From the NCBI RefSeq assembly GCF_025766255.1, contig NW_026516919.1, positions 1-20,639 on the forward strand: a DNA stretch of 20,639 nucleotides, given 5' to 3'. The notes beneath the pieces are model-generated. The model worked only from the letters and a program-made list of their open reading frames with translations, had not been told where the DNA came from and made no database searches. The stretch is from Zychaea mexicana. Its lineage: Eukaryota; Mucoromycota; Mucoromycetes; Mucorales; Lichtheimiaceae. Of the stretch, positions 9,011-17,611 are shown one piece after another; the stretch's first letter is position 1; each line of letters starts with the position of its first letter. The position numbers and the translations under genes were made by a program.

Positions 9011-9669
9011 AAAGTAAATTCAAACACTTTTGCTGGGCCTAAGTCATCAGATGCCTCTGGCGGATTGACGACATCAACGACATCAACAAGTGTAAGCAGC
9101 AGTAAAATTACAGTGACCCACACTTTCATAAAAGAGTTCACTGAAACATACAAAAAAATGGATGAAGCCTCCAAGTGGCCCCTTACAAGTGGAAAAGTTG
9201 CTGAAGATGTTTTATACAGCTATGCTATTAATTGTACCTATGAGGAGTAAGTAGGAGTTATCATCATACCGGAATCGTATATAATATAAAGGATACAAAC
9301 TTACTTGATGTTATAGTGCAGCACATAGCTTTATACTTGACATGGCTTGTGACGACGTGATGAACAAGTTTCAAGGGAAGACATAGCAGAAATTGACGCC
9401 GAATCTCCACATCTGCTGCCCAGAATACCTGAGCAATTGCTCAAATACTTGAACAGTTTTGTTGGATTGGTAAGATCAAAACAGGCTGGGCTTTTATCTT
9501 GTTTACTATCTTTTTTTTGTGCCTTTCCATTGTGCTTATTCTGTTTTCTAGAAAACTATAGGAGACTTAAAAACTCGTGTCTGCAAACGACACTATGATT
9601 TTTATCAAGAGTTTTATTTAGATTGGGCACAAAAGGGGGACATCCAACTCCAATTAGATATTAGATAAT
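9011..9669 (+). pseudogene. Conserved Mucoromycota-type gene, upstream half (three exons)
   Basis: Exon A (9011-9246) is Ser/Thr-rich, then reads KITVTHTFIKEFTETYKK and KVAEDVLYSYAINCTYE. Intron 1 (9247-9316, GTAAGT...TTATAG) joins to AAHSFILDMACDD, and intron 2 (9470-9551, GTAAGA...TTCTAG) joins to KTIGDLKTRVCKRHYDF. Joins are in phase 2 and phase 0 and the product reads smoothly. A 1-nt deletion near 9371 shifts NKF into the wrong frame; the correct frame resumes at EDIAEIDAESPHLL. The reading is cut at about 9669 by the chromodomain element, and the gene resumes at 11528. The blocks resemble a recurrent Mucorales hypothetical family (my recognition, not a search). I cannot assign a function. 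The start is missing; TTTGTTAG before 9011 may be an acceptor. Confidence 0.7.
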
Positions 9670-9835
9670 ACTATTGGCTGTAAGAAATCTATTGGCTGTA
9701 AAAATCCAAATTGTACAAAAAATTGAATTTTGTGTATATATAAAAATAATTGGTAAGAAAGGAATGTCAGGTATGAATTCACATTATATTATATACTAGT
9801 TGAAGAAAATATTGTAAATAGTAGAGTATGCAATT

Positions 9836-10015
9836 TTATAATATACCAAGATTATGCTTATTGATATATTCCTTCAATAACTCCTTTTGATTAAATTTAT
9901 CAATTGATAACCAACTGTTATCATCAGCACTATATCCAACCCATTTTACCTCAAACAAATATGTACCATTTTCAGTTTTATGCCTAATAATCTCTTCTAT
10001 TTCATATGATGCCAT
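9836..10015 (-). CDS. Chromodomain segment, -1 frame relative to the transposase core
   Basis: The 59-residue reading starts at ATG 10015 and ends at TAA 9836. It shows the chromodomain pattern: YEIEEIIRHK, then YLFEVKWVGY with the VKW-x-GY aromatic cage pair, then NSWLSIDKF and a C-terminal helix (QKELLKEYINKHN). It overlaps the transposase core frame by 19 nt. It is most simply the frame-shifted C-terminus of the same protein and not a separate gene. Confidence 0.85.
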   Translation of the reverse strand: MASYEIEEIIRHKTENGTYLFEVKWVGYSADDNSWLSIDKFNQKELLKEYINKHNLGIL

Positions 10016-10023
10016 TGCTTGTT

Positions 10024-10030
10024 GTTTCCC
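10024..10030 (-). promoter_or_regulatory. Candidate -1 slippery heptamer GGGAAAC
   Basis: Read on the minus strand in the zero frame, the site is AAG|GGA|AAC, i.e. G_GGA_AAC, matching the X_XXY_YYZ rule for -1 frameshifting. Slipping here enters the chromodomain frame without a stop; the zero-frame TAG lies 24 nt downstream. The following RNA is AT-rich with no obvious strong stem-loop. A plain 1-nt indel is the simpler explanation. Confidence 0.3.
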
Positions 10031-11527
10031 TTTATTTGCTTTCTTTTTTTACTACGCTCATTAAATCTTGGAACATCATCATTATCACTATTACTCTGAT
10101 TTGAGTTATTATCAGATTCATTATTAACAATCATTTCTTCATTTGATATAGCCATATTAAGCAGGTCATTTTGCAATCTTATCATTTTATCCAGTTTATC
10201 TTTATTTTGTTTATCATTGCTGACCACTATATCAATTAGTTTATGCTCTACTGGAAAATTAAAATCATTACTGTGCCATAGTTTATGGTGTGGTAAAATA
10301 GGAATATTGAACATTTCTACAAATTTTGTAATATTTTTTAATAAACAAGCTACATGAAATTGCAGATTATAGTATTTTATGTTATCCATTTTAACAACTG
10401 ACTTGTTATTATTGAATCGGCAAAATTTATTCCCAATTTCTGAAAATTGATTCTCAACTTTTGTCCTAAAACTTCCAAATGTCTTATTAAAATGATCCTC
10501 AGTAATCGTTAAGGGCTCATTTACATTTTTACATATAGGGTATACAAAATTATCATGGCTAAAGTCATATCCTTTTTCATTAGCAAGCTCTGTAAATTGT
10601 GTGATAAACAAAGTATATCCACTATCAACTGCCATTATGTCATTCTCATGCATATATTTAAATAATTTCATGTTTAAAAACATGCTACCATCTGAACTAT
10701 CAGACCAAAAGTCACTTTTAGAAGTATAAATAATCATATCATTCATATTACTAACAAATTGGGTACGTATTCCATTCTTCTTAAATTTATAAGAATATAT
10801 TCTTTGAAAGTGGTCAATTTCAGTATCTACATAGTTAATTCTTGAATCATGACCATCTAATATAAGTGTTACATGTTTAAATAAGTCAGGATTATACTTT
10901 CTAGCAGATAGAATACGTAATTTGATAGATGAAAACATGTTATTCATTGAATCATTTACTATTTTGTTGATTCGTTTGTAGTTGTCCTCATCTATCTAAA
11001 ACTTTTTATAAAATGTATGTAATGTGCTATGTGATAAGTATTTTTCAAATTTTTCACTACATACTTCAGAGACTAAATGATATAATAAAAACAATCCTTT
11101 TCAATTTCAAAGTAAGGTCTGGGATATTCCTTGTTTGTATATAAAACTACTGGAAAATAAAATACAGCAACATAACATAATTTACGTAACAATTCATCCT
11201 TAATTTTTTTATGAATTTAATATGTTTCAAATCAGTTCTATGTTTATACTTATTATGTACAGTAGGCCAATTCTATTCTGGGAATTGCCAATAATTTGCA
11301 ATAATTGAGTTTACTTCATTTGTAATCAGTGGTGTATAGTTTGTTGTATACATTGGGTCGTTCTTTGTTTATATTATGGATTTTTAATTTTTATAATCAT
11401 TGAATACATGATTTTGGTCACATAATGTCATAAAATTGATAAAATATCAAAATGGATGATATAATTTAATATGGCAGCAAGCAATTTATTAGATTTATCA
11501 AAAACTATTGTAAATTTATAGCCAATT

Positions 11528-12396
11528 TGGTACTGCACATCCCGCAAATTCGTTTCAAAATGCGCTCTGTTTGTTCAAGGCTAAATATTTTCCATTATCG
11601 ACTCAAACAGAATCCGACGTCATTTGACGAGTATATCTTTTTATTAATACCGTTTTCGATGATATATACAATCTTGATGTTCGAACGTAAGTGATGTGGT
11701 TATATTTGGGGTGAAGGTTCTTAAGAATTACCAAAAAAGTTACTAATCGATCTTTATAGAGGCGAGATGGAAAGCACTGCAAGTTCCGAGCGACGAAATC
11801 TGACAAGGGAACTGAACGAAAGGAAACGACATGGGCATAGGTTGGACATGTTGTTCAAGTGCTTCCAGGGCGAAATATGATGTATTGAAGTGGGCAAAAA
11901 AGATGCAGGTAGTAGTGGAACCAAAGAGTAAAAGCAACTTGGATTGAAAGTACCCAAAATGCTGAAAGATCAGATGTGGAAATTGGTGCATGTATATCCT
12001 GACCATCGCCGTACTTTAGTAACTGCCAGGCTTGTTATGATGGGTAAGTAAACTGTAACATTTGGATTATAATTTAATGTCATACATTATGCTAATGGTT
12101 TCGTGTATATAGGCCTCAAGTTACGTACTATTGTTCTGGACAACCTGTCAACATACGTTTGCTGTATCTACAAAACCGAACCATGTTACTTTCCAGCCAC
12201 TATCGAAACTTTTGCACGCGATTTTGGTATGCTTCTCAGGATGACATCACAAATCAAGCAACTTGCGTGTTCCACTGTGAAAGCTCTTGAAGCAGACAAG
12301 CTGATCGAAAGCTCTAATTATAAAACAACTACAAACAAGCCTGAACTACTATTTCCTTATACAATGTCGCCCAAAAAAGCACCAAAAAGTATTTAA
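11528..12396 (+). pseudogene. Conserved Mucoromycota-type gene, downstream half (three exons)
   Basis: Exon D (to 11686) reads KYFPLSTQTESDVI, TGA at 11625, then RVYLFINTVFDDIYNLDVR. An intron (11687-11759, GTAAGT, branch-like TACTAAT, TTATAG) joins to GEMESTASSERRNL and HGHRLDMLFKCFQGEI, with TGA at 11878, VGKKDAGSSGTKE and TAA at 11929, then KVPKMLKDQMWKLVHVYPDH. The last intron (12044-12112, GTAAGT...TATATAG) leads to LKLRTIVLDN, EPCYFPATIETFARDFGM and a natural end at TAA 12394. All joins keep phase, and the reading continues the 9011-9669 half. Three premature stops make it a pseudogene, or one awaiting sequence correction. The function of the family is unknown to me. Confidence 0.72.
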
Positions 12397-12651
12397 TACC
12401 TATTCTTTTCCTTCTTATACCACCCCAATTCATATACATAACTGCACTCCAATACCCATTCCTATTGTATCATGTATATTTCAATTTATATCAATTCATC
12501 ATCATGTAAACCAATAATTAAATATATCAAATGAACATTGTTTGTCAGTTTCCTTTTCAATGAATTTACTCTGGCACCTGGCACTTGACAACATTAGTGA
12601 CCGCATTCAGGAAGGTAGCAACTACCGAATGATGGATGAATGTTGTACATA
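12397..12651. other. 3' flank of the split gene
   Basis: AT-rich 3' flank, followed by a short stretch with no gene up to the TA (12650-12651) where the Tc1-like element begins. The poly(A) site cannot be fixed. Confidence 0.35.
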
Positions 12652-12783
12652 CAGTGTCGCCAAAAAGAAATGTCGCTATTATATCCAGTGAAATTTATGT
12701 CGCAATTTTTTTTTAAAATGTGCTACTGTAGTCATGTGACTGGATTACTTCATATGCCTGGCAATGCTAGTAAACTCTTGGCA
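12652..12783 (+). repeat. Left long inverted repeat of the Tc1-like element
   Basis: About 130 bp, containing several GTCGC motifs. It pairs imperfectly with 14326-14436. Confidence 0.65.
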
Positions 12784-13012
12784 ACTTATTTCATCATATG
12801 ATATCTACCCTTGGGGTATTGCTACCTGATTGCTGACACTTGCCTAATTTAATTATTGTTTTTCTCTTTTGCCTTTTTTTTGCTTTTTGTTTTTCGACCT
12901 TTTTTCGTTTACTTTTCTATTGAAAATACTTAGGTCGGGAACAATTGGCCTATCATACAACATGTTAGATTGTTTGCTTATTTCGACATTTCTCCCAATC
13001 ACTTGGTTTTAC

Positions 13013-14260
13013 TTAATGACATCCTTCCTCAATTCTTGTCGATAAAGTTTCCTGCTTTAAGAACCGCTCACGCCTAACATGACTCTTTGCCACCAACCAG
13101 AAATTCTCAATTGGATTGAGTTCAGCAGAATATAACGGAAGATAAGCACATCGATATCCTCGCCAGTAGATATACTCTACTATATTCCGGTTTATATGAA
13201 TAGGTGCATTACTGTATCCATGTCAATATAGTAGTCTTTATATTTCTCATACCTATCCATTTCATCTATTGTGGCTTTTGAGAAAAAACTAAAATAGTGG
13301 CCTGTTATAGTACCGGTGTTTTATAGTCTTCACCATTAGCCTTCTGTCTCCTTATCGCCATTGGTACTCTTAAATCAACATTAACTAGACCGGAAGAAGA
13401 AATAGCGCCTAATATGGTCGTTGTTTCTGCTCTCGTTTAAGGCGTAGTGACAGTAGCGCGAGTACCTCTTTTAAACCAACCATTTGAGCGTCTCATGTTG
13501 ATATGAAAGACAGCCTCATCAAGAAATACACAGTTTGAATCAGGGTTCATGTCAGTTTTACTTCATTAACGAAGCCAATCATAGCGCTCCTTGATCTTCT
13601 CAGGGCCATTTCTTTCTTCAGAGTGAAAGTCTGCTTGCTTCAGTGAAAGGTTGCACTTGGTTCTCAAAAAATGGTCAACGGCACTACGAGAGGTTTGAAA
13701 GTCAACGAACTTCTCTTGTAAATGCTCAACTACTTCAACAACGCTACGCTGTGCACGTTCATCAACGAAAGCTTCAATAACTTTCTGGTGCTCCTCTTGC
13801 AGAATCGATTTACGACCTGACTATTTGCAACTCTCAAAGAAGCAGTCTCCAAGTTCACCATGCTCCTTAACCCATCTTTGACCAGTAAGAATACCGATAC
13901 TTAATTGTTTGGCCGCAGCATATGCACTCAAGCATTTCTCTATCTTTCTCTTATATAATCTCTCCTTATCCTTATGGTATACCGAGTATACTCACGTTTT
14001 TCATTTGCTTCCCTCATACAAACGTATTCATCCCTTGGCTGATCAATCTGCATTCGACGACCACGACCACGACGAGTGCGCTGCTGAAAAGATTCTGAAG
14101 CTAAGTTTGGAAGATTCTAATAGTTTGTATGTGAGACACGTCTTTCAACCGCAAAACGCTCTTCGTCGACAACATAATCCATGGGCTCAGGGTTACCATC
14201 TTCATCAACAACGGTCCCGAGCCCATCATCGTAAAGAAATGCAAGATTCTTTGTACGCAT
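13013..14260 (-). pseudogene. Tc1-like transposase, heavily degraded
   Basis: Read on the minus strand from ATG 14260: an acidic N-terminus (MRTKNLAFLYDDGLGTVVDE), a basic RTRRGRGRRM patch that may grip DNA, and HTH-like helices (IGILTGQRWVKEHG, then EHLQEKFVDFQTSRSAVDHFL). Catalytic blocks follow: CVFLDEAVFHINMRR (first Asp), a frameshifted DMDTV/NAPIHINR join for the second Asp block, and YLPLYSAELNPIENFW (Glu). The order and the NPIENFW signature fit Tc1/mariner transposases. Several stops and frameshifts (for example near 13800, 13560, 13440 and 13200) make it inactive. Plus-strand open frames here (13909-14295) are its antisense. Confidence 0.8.
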
Positions 14261-14325
14261 GTAATGAAGTGAAAGAAGAGATGATACCAAAATAACCATG
14301 GCAATTACATATTCTCAGTGCCAAG

Positions 14326-14436
14326 TGCCAAGAGTTTACTAGCGTTGAGATCTAAGCATGCTACATCCTCTGATCACGCGACGACCACACTTTTAAAAAG
14401 AATAGCGACTTAAATCTCACTGGATAGCGACATTGA
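14326..14436 (-). repeat. Right long inverted repeat of the Tc1-like element
   Basis: Inverted partner of 12652-12783. It lacks an obvious match to the outermost left bases. Confidence 0.65.
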
Positions 14437-15290
14437 CAACGCATTTGGATACATTCCCGGTCCCGTTGCGTAAAAAGCACCAGTCCATGTTGCTATAAAA
14501 TCAAACAACATTTGCAAAGCTATTCCGTGGTTTGCATGTATATCGATGTTCACCTTCCGATAGCATATATCGATAATATAATATGTTACAACATGAAACC
14601 TGAAGCACTACGCCTCCTTTGTATTCCTTGCCACTCTAGGTTCGCTCTTTGAGTTGTACCACGTCGCTTTTTCTTTCGTGCTTGCAGTAGTAATGGTAAA
14701 TATACAGTACCGCACATAAATGTGGACTCGTAGGCTAGAAGAAGCAGTGATTTTTTTCCCCTTCCATCTCCTTCAGTTGAAACAGTCAGTTTATCTGCAA
14801 AAAAACACATGTACTGTACTGGTTCTTCTGATAGTGCCACTGATATATATCCGCACAAAGTTGTGAAAGAATCATCATATTCTCAAGAATCAGAGTTTAT
14901 TTGAACGAAGAGTGCCTATCGGTTATCTCGGTACGTCTTTCAAAATTCCCTCCTTACGGGCACGACGCGTCCCACCTACATATGTCAACCAATTGACTTC
15001 TTACATAAAACATAGGCGCTGTGCTTCTTACGGGCACGACACCACCCATCTGCTATAATTAACACAAGAGGGTCAGTTATGCTGCTCTGTGTAACATATT
15101 CTATTTATTATTGGAACTTGTCGTGCTGCACTTGTCATGAGAGCTCGAAAGCACTAATGCATTATCAAATTGTAAAATGCTGCTAGTGATAGCCATATAA
15201 TAGTAGCTATGTCAGCTGGATTCATCGGCAGCTAGTTCTAGCTATGGCAATAAGAAGACAACTACAATTGACTGCTGCATCTTTATCAGT
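14437..15290. other. Mostly non-coding stretch with a doubtful minus-strand ORF
   Basis: The only candidate is a minus-strand frame ending at 14586. It is open up to about 14890 and reads EYDDSFTTLCGYISVALSEE, a hydrophobic LLLLAYESTF segment and a basic RKKKRRGTTQR stretch. No ATG fits its 5' end and I recognise no family. CTTACGGGCACGAC occurs twice, at 14953 and 15027. Otherwise nothing stands out. Confidence 0.3.
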
Positions 15291-16148
15291 TTGAACCTTA
15301 TTCAAGAGTTAGCGGAAGCAGTGAATCAAGGCCATGATAATACTATGGAGTTTTTTAAACCCTTCCTAATACCTACTTCCTTTCTACGATGTACTTTTAT
15401 GAGTTTCTCTAGGTCAAAGAAGCATTTTGTCTTTTATCCTCTTCCTTCCAATACTACTCCGTCGTTTCAACAAATTGAAGGTAAACTACCATGATACCAA
15501 AGTACACGAAAGGTAAGAACAAGAATCTATTTCCCCGTTATCATATATATGACAGCTCTTTCACACTGGCTGATGAATTTTTTCTCAAGGATTTTGCATA
15601 TATCTTTGTAAGCATTATGTATCACCTTTTGCACAACATTATTTACTGCCTTTACAAACCTAATATCGCCAACATGTTGTCACTGTCAGGAAAGCAAGAT
15701 ATTTCCGATTTATTTATAATGAGCGATGATGGCCCCTCCTATATTTTGTAAGCAGCATTACTTTGAGGACGTAGTAAAGCATCAAATCAAGCGTGTTTGT
15801 CACAATGCTCCAAGTATAGATACACTGAGTTTACATGATGTCATTCGGTACAGAAGCTTTAGCAAACGTACAAGCCTGCTGTATGAATTGAGTGACTGGC
15901 ATCGCAGAATAGCAATACCGGGAATCGGACCTCGTGTAAGCAAGGTAAAACACCTGTTTATTTGATTACTATAAAACTAGCAGAGGATCTGGGAAAATGA
16001 AGACACAGGGTCCAAACCAGACGGCGTTATCCAGATAAATTGGCATATAGACAACTTTATGAATAAGCGTGCTCATCTACACTATATAATACACACAGAA
16101 CGCGTTACTGGGCATGGCCGCAGTATGTCCCGTGAAATGCTGTTTTAA
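15291..16148 (+). pseudogene. Unknown intron-containing gene, frame interrupted
   Basis: The clearest part is the 3' end. An open frame from about 15726 reads VVKHQIKRVCHNAPSIDTLS, LHDVIRYRSFSKRT and LLYELSDWHRRIAIPGIGPR. A short intron (15936-15983, GTAAGC...TAGCAG, phase 0) then leads to RIWENEDTGSKPDGVIQINW and GHGRSMSREMLF, ending at TAA 16146. Upstream pieces (15291-15480, and 15491-15608 reading FPRYHIYDSSFTLADEFFLK) may be earlier exons. An intron at 15609-15690 (GTAAGC...CTGTCAG) fits by signals, but the exon after it does not connect in frame, so at least one lesion or a missed exon exists. I do not recognise the family. It could be a live gene with a different exon structure. Confidence 0.45.
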
Positions 16149-16843
16149 TCACGATATCTCGTTGTCACTGTTGATTTTGTTTGTCATAAATGTCTATATT
16201 GATGAAAACAACAATAATGCAGCACGCCCGGGTATTTGAAAAAATGTAAGGGTACCGTGAAATACAAGTCATTCGATCATAATGTCGCAACGGTTTGTTG
16301 ATCTATCAAAATATTACGCGCATGGAGTTGGTATCAAAGTATTACTGTATGTGTAGTACTAGTAGCCCTGGACAAGAGAAATGGCTTGTGATCGTGTGTA
16401 AAAGCTCACGTCTAGGAAAGCATGAACCATTGATTTTATTATCAGTGTCTATCATATGTTATTAGATCCATGGATCTGTAGCTGTTTGTTTTTATTATGC
16501 TTTCTCTTTTGCCGTAGCAGTGTTCTTGCTGCTTGGAAAGAGCTGGGATGGATGTCAGGACATAGAGAAAGGGAATACATGGACGAAAGTATCGTGAAAG
16601 AAACAAGGAGACAACCAGTGCAAAAGTTGGGCGGCCATTAATCAGCACATCGGAAGACAAGGATTTATGATGCGTCAAGGATCATATTGCGAAGGAGCTC
16701 CTGTCATTGCTGCTCTTTTTTTTCGAAAACAACATGTGATTACTGTATGATGTTGCTAAATGCTGATGTATGATATCTTGTGGTTGTAGTGGAACGGGCT
16801 CCAAAAGTAGTGCCGATGCAGATGTTATTAATCGTAATAGATG
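16149..16843. other. Intergenic stretch, nothing convincing
   Basis: It holds a 61-codon plus-strand frame (16456-16641) beginning with a hydrophobic, Cys/Leu-rich segment and minus-strand frames of similar size. None has a suitable start context, splice signals or a recognisable motif. I see no repeat or RNA gene. Confidence 0.3.
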
Positions 16844-16852
16844 TATATAAAG
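16844..16852 (+). promoter_or_regulatory. TATA box upstream of a small ORF
   Basis: TATATAAAG, 38 nt before the ATG at 16882. The spacing suits a compact promoter, but such motifs also arise by chance in AT-rich DNA. Confidence 0.35.
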
Positions 16853-16881
16853 AGGAAAAGAAACCCTCAGTGAAGCGACAC

Positions 16882-17040
16882 ATGGCTTCCGACCTGCCAA
16901 TCAATCTCTCTACTTTTCTCTGTGGGGTTCCTACTATTTCTGAAAGCAGATCCTCCATTGTTGATCTATCTTCCCGATGCTCTGTCACAAGAAATTACAC
17001 AGGAGTAATGACAAGGGAGACCGGACAAGAACAAGGTTAA
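16882..17040 (+). CDS. Small 52-codon ORF behind a TATA box, unknown
   Basis: ATG 16882 to TAA 17038 encodes MASDLPINLSTFLCGVPTIS followed by a Ser/Arg/Thr-rich tail. The only support is the TATA box at 16844 and the first ATG after it. The frame stays open upstream of the ATG to about 16780. A minus-strand frame (16740-16988) overlaps it and cannot be excluded. No domain, signal peptide or family is apparent. Confidence 0.25.
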   Translation: MASDLPINLSTFLCGVPTISESRSSIVDLSSRCSVTRNYTGVMTRETGQEQG

Positions 17041-17166
17041 ATGTCAGAAAAACCCTCGGGTGAAGTAGAAGTAGTAATGATGAATTAGGATGATAAGTTG
17101 AGTGTGCAAAAGGTGATCGATCAGCTGTTGCGGATGGATGGATTGATTAAGGGTTTGTTCTAGCAT

Positions 17167-17174
17167 TATAAATA
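17167..17174 (+). promoter_or_regulatory. TATA box of the Ser/Ala-repeat gene
   Basis: TATAAATA, 100 nt before the ATG at 17267. The interval holds a pyrimidine-rich run and a (CA)n tract, a plausible 5' leader. Confidence 0.55.
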
Positions 17175-17234
17175 CCAAGCTTCGTTCGATCCTGGATATC
17201 TCTTTACTCTTCAACTACTACTACTTCTCGTTCT

Positions 17235-17260
17235 ACACACACACACACACACACACACAC
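17235..17260. repeat. (AC)13 microsatellite in the 5' leader
   Basis: Thirteen AC units end 6 nt before the ATG of the downstream ORF. Its length is likely to vary between strains. Confidence 0.9.
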
Positions 17261-17266
17261 AACAGA

Positions 17267-17611
17267 ATGCCTATTTTAAAATCAATTTTGCCTGCAGCTG
17301 CCTCGGCACTGCAAACTGCGTTCCGCTGGTTCGCCAGTTTACTTCCCTCCGCCTCCTCCTCCTCCTCTGCCTCCTCTGCCTCCTCTGCCTCCTCTGCCTC
17401 CTCTGCCTCCTCTGCCTCCTCTGCCTCCTCTGTCTCCATCGCCACCACCAAGGACGACAACCACAACCAGGCCGCTTTTGAGCTCACTGCTGAGGACCTA
17501 GCATTGGTCATAAGCGCGGCGGTCTCGGTTGTGGAGACGGCCGCCTCGGTTCTGAAGGCGGCAGTATCGTTGATGAGGACCGTGTTCCTCATTACCAAGC
17601 TCACGGTCTGA
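17267..17611 (+). CDS. Ser/Ala-repeat protein of unknown function
   Basis: The ATG at 17267 is the first after the TATA box and encodes 114 residues. The start MPILKSILPAAASALQTAFRW is amphipathic. Residues about 28-58 are a Ser/Ala tract from seven 9-bp units. A short polar spacer (TTKDDNHNQ) leads to a hydrophobic, helix-prone C-terminus with recurring Ala-Ala-Val/Ser-Val-Leu steps (AAVSVVETAASVLKAAVSLM). TGA ends the frame at 17609, but the same frame stays open a further 21 codons with similar character (TTVLLAKAAVWAIRM). A longer minus-strand frame (17233-17712) covers the same repeat as Glu/Ala; I prefer the plus strand because of the promoter layout. No family recognised. Confidence 0.5.
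   Translation: MPILKSILPAAASALQTAFRWFASLLPSASSSSSASSASSASSASSASSASSASSVSIATTKDDNHNQAAFELTAEDLALVISAAVSVVETAASVLKAAVSLMRTVFLITKLTV
17351..17431 (+). repeat. GCCTCCTCT tandem repeat encoding Ala-Ser-Ser
   Basis: A short TCC run precedes seven perfect 9-bp GCCTCCTCT units in frame with the 17267 ORF. In-frame units let the tract grow or shrink without breaking the protein. Confidence 0.9.

Larger units (their letters stand above)
9836..11353 (-). pseudogene. DDE_4-type transposase with C-terminal chromodomain, disrupted
   Basis: The best start is ATG at 11353 (minus). In order: an N-terminal part with TAG at 11273-11275, a 1-nt shift at about 11220, the block YFPVVLYTNKEYPRPYFEIEK, another 1-nt shift at about 11090, TAG at 10996-10998, then a long open stretch (10947-9997). 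That stretch holds LILDGHDSRINY (first Asp), IMAVDSGYTLFI (second Asp) and SFRTKVENQFSEIG (Glu), the layout of DDE_Tnp_4 enzymes. An acidic, Asn-rich linker and a basic KKRKQIKG patch follow. The frame then stops at TAG 9997-9999, while the -1 frame encodes a chromodomain to TAA at 9836. About 506 codons in all. It would move the element; a chromodomain could steer integration to methylated-histone chromatin (inference). Confidence 0.82.
9673..11526 (-). mobile_element. DDE_4-type element with chromodomain, inserted in the host gene
   Basis: ATTGGCTGTAA occurs twice at the left (9673-9683, 9691-9701), and ATTGGCTATAA occurs inverted at the right (11516-11526). These are candidate short terminal repeats about 1.85 kb apart. 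The host gene reads up to the left copy and resumes right after the right copy. Between them lies an AT-rich minus-strand transposase gene. I could not identify a clean target duplication, so the exact ends are provisional. The transposase type suggests PIF/Harbinger-like relatives. Confidence 0.65.
12652..14436 (-). mobile_element. Decayed Tc1-like element with long inverted repeats (about 1.8 kb)
   Basis: The left end (12652-12783) and right end (about 14326-14436) are inverted copies sharing ATGTCGCTA, a TCCAGTGA-ATTTA-GTCGC block and an inner GCTAGTAAACTCTTGGCA, with indels between. A TA precedes CAGTGTCGCC at the left. The outermost 15 bp or so do not match on the right, so that end is eroded and the second TA is not defined. 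A transposase lies on the minus strand between them. Confidence 0.7.

Noticed and set aside
11603..12006. Minus-strand frames antisense to the split gene
   Set aside because: The plus strand has conserved blocks and in-phase introns with branch points, so these are shadows.
13909..14295. Plus-strand 128-codon frame
   Set aside because: It is antisense to the N-terminal part of the Tc1-like transposase, which shows family motifs on the minus strand.
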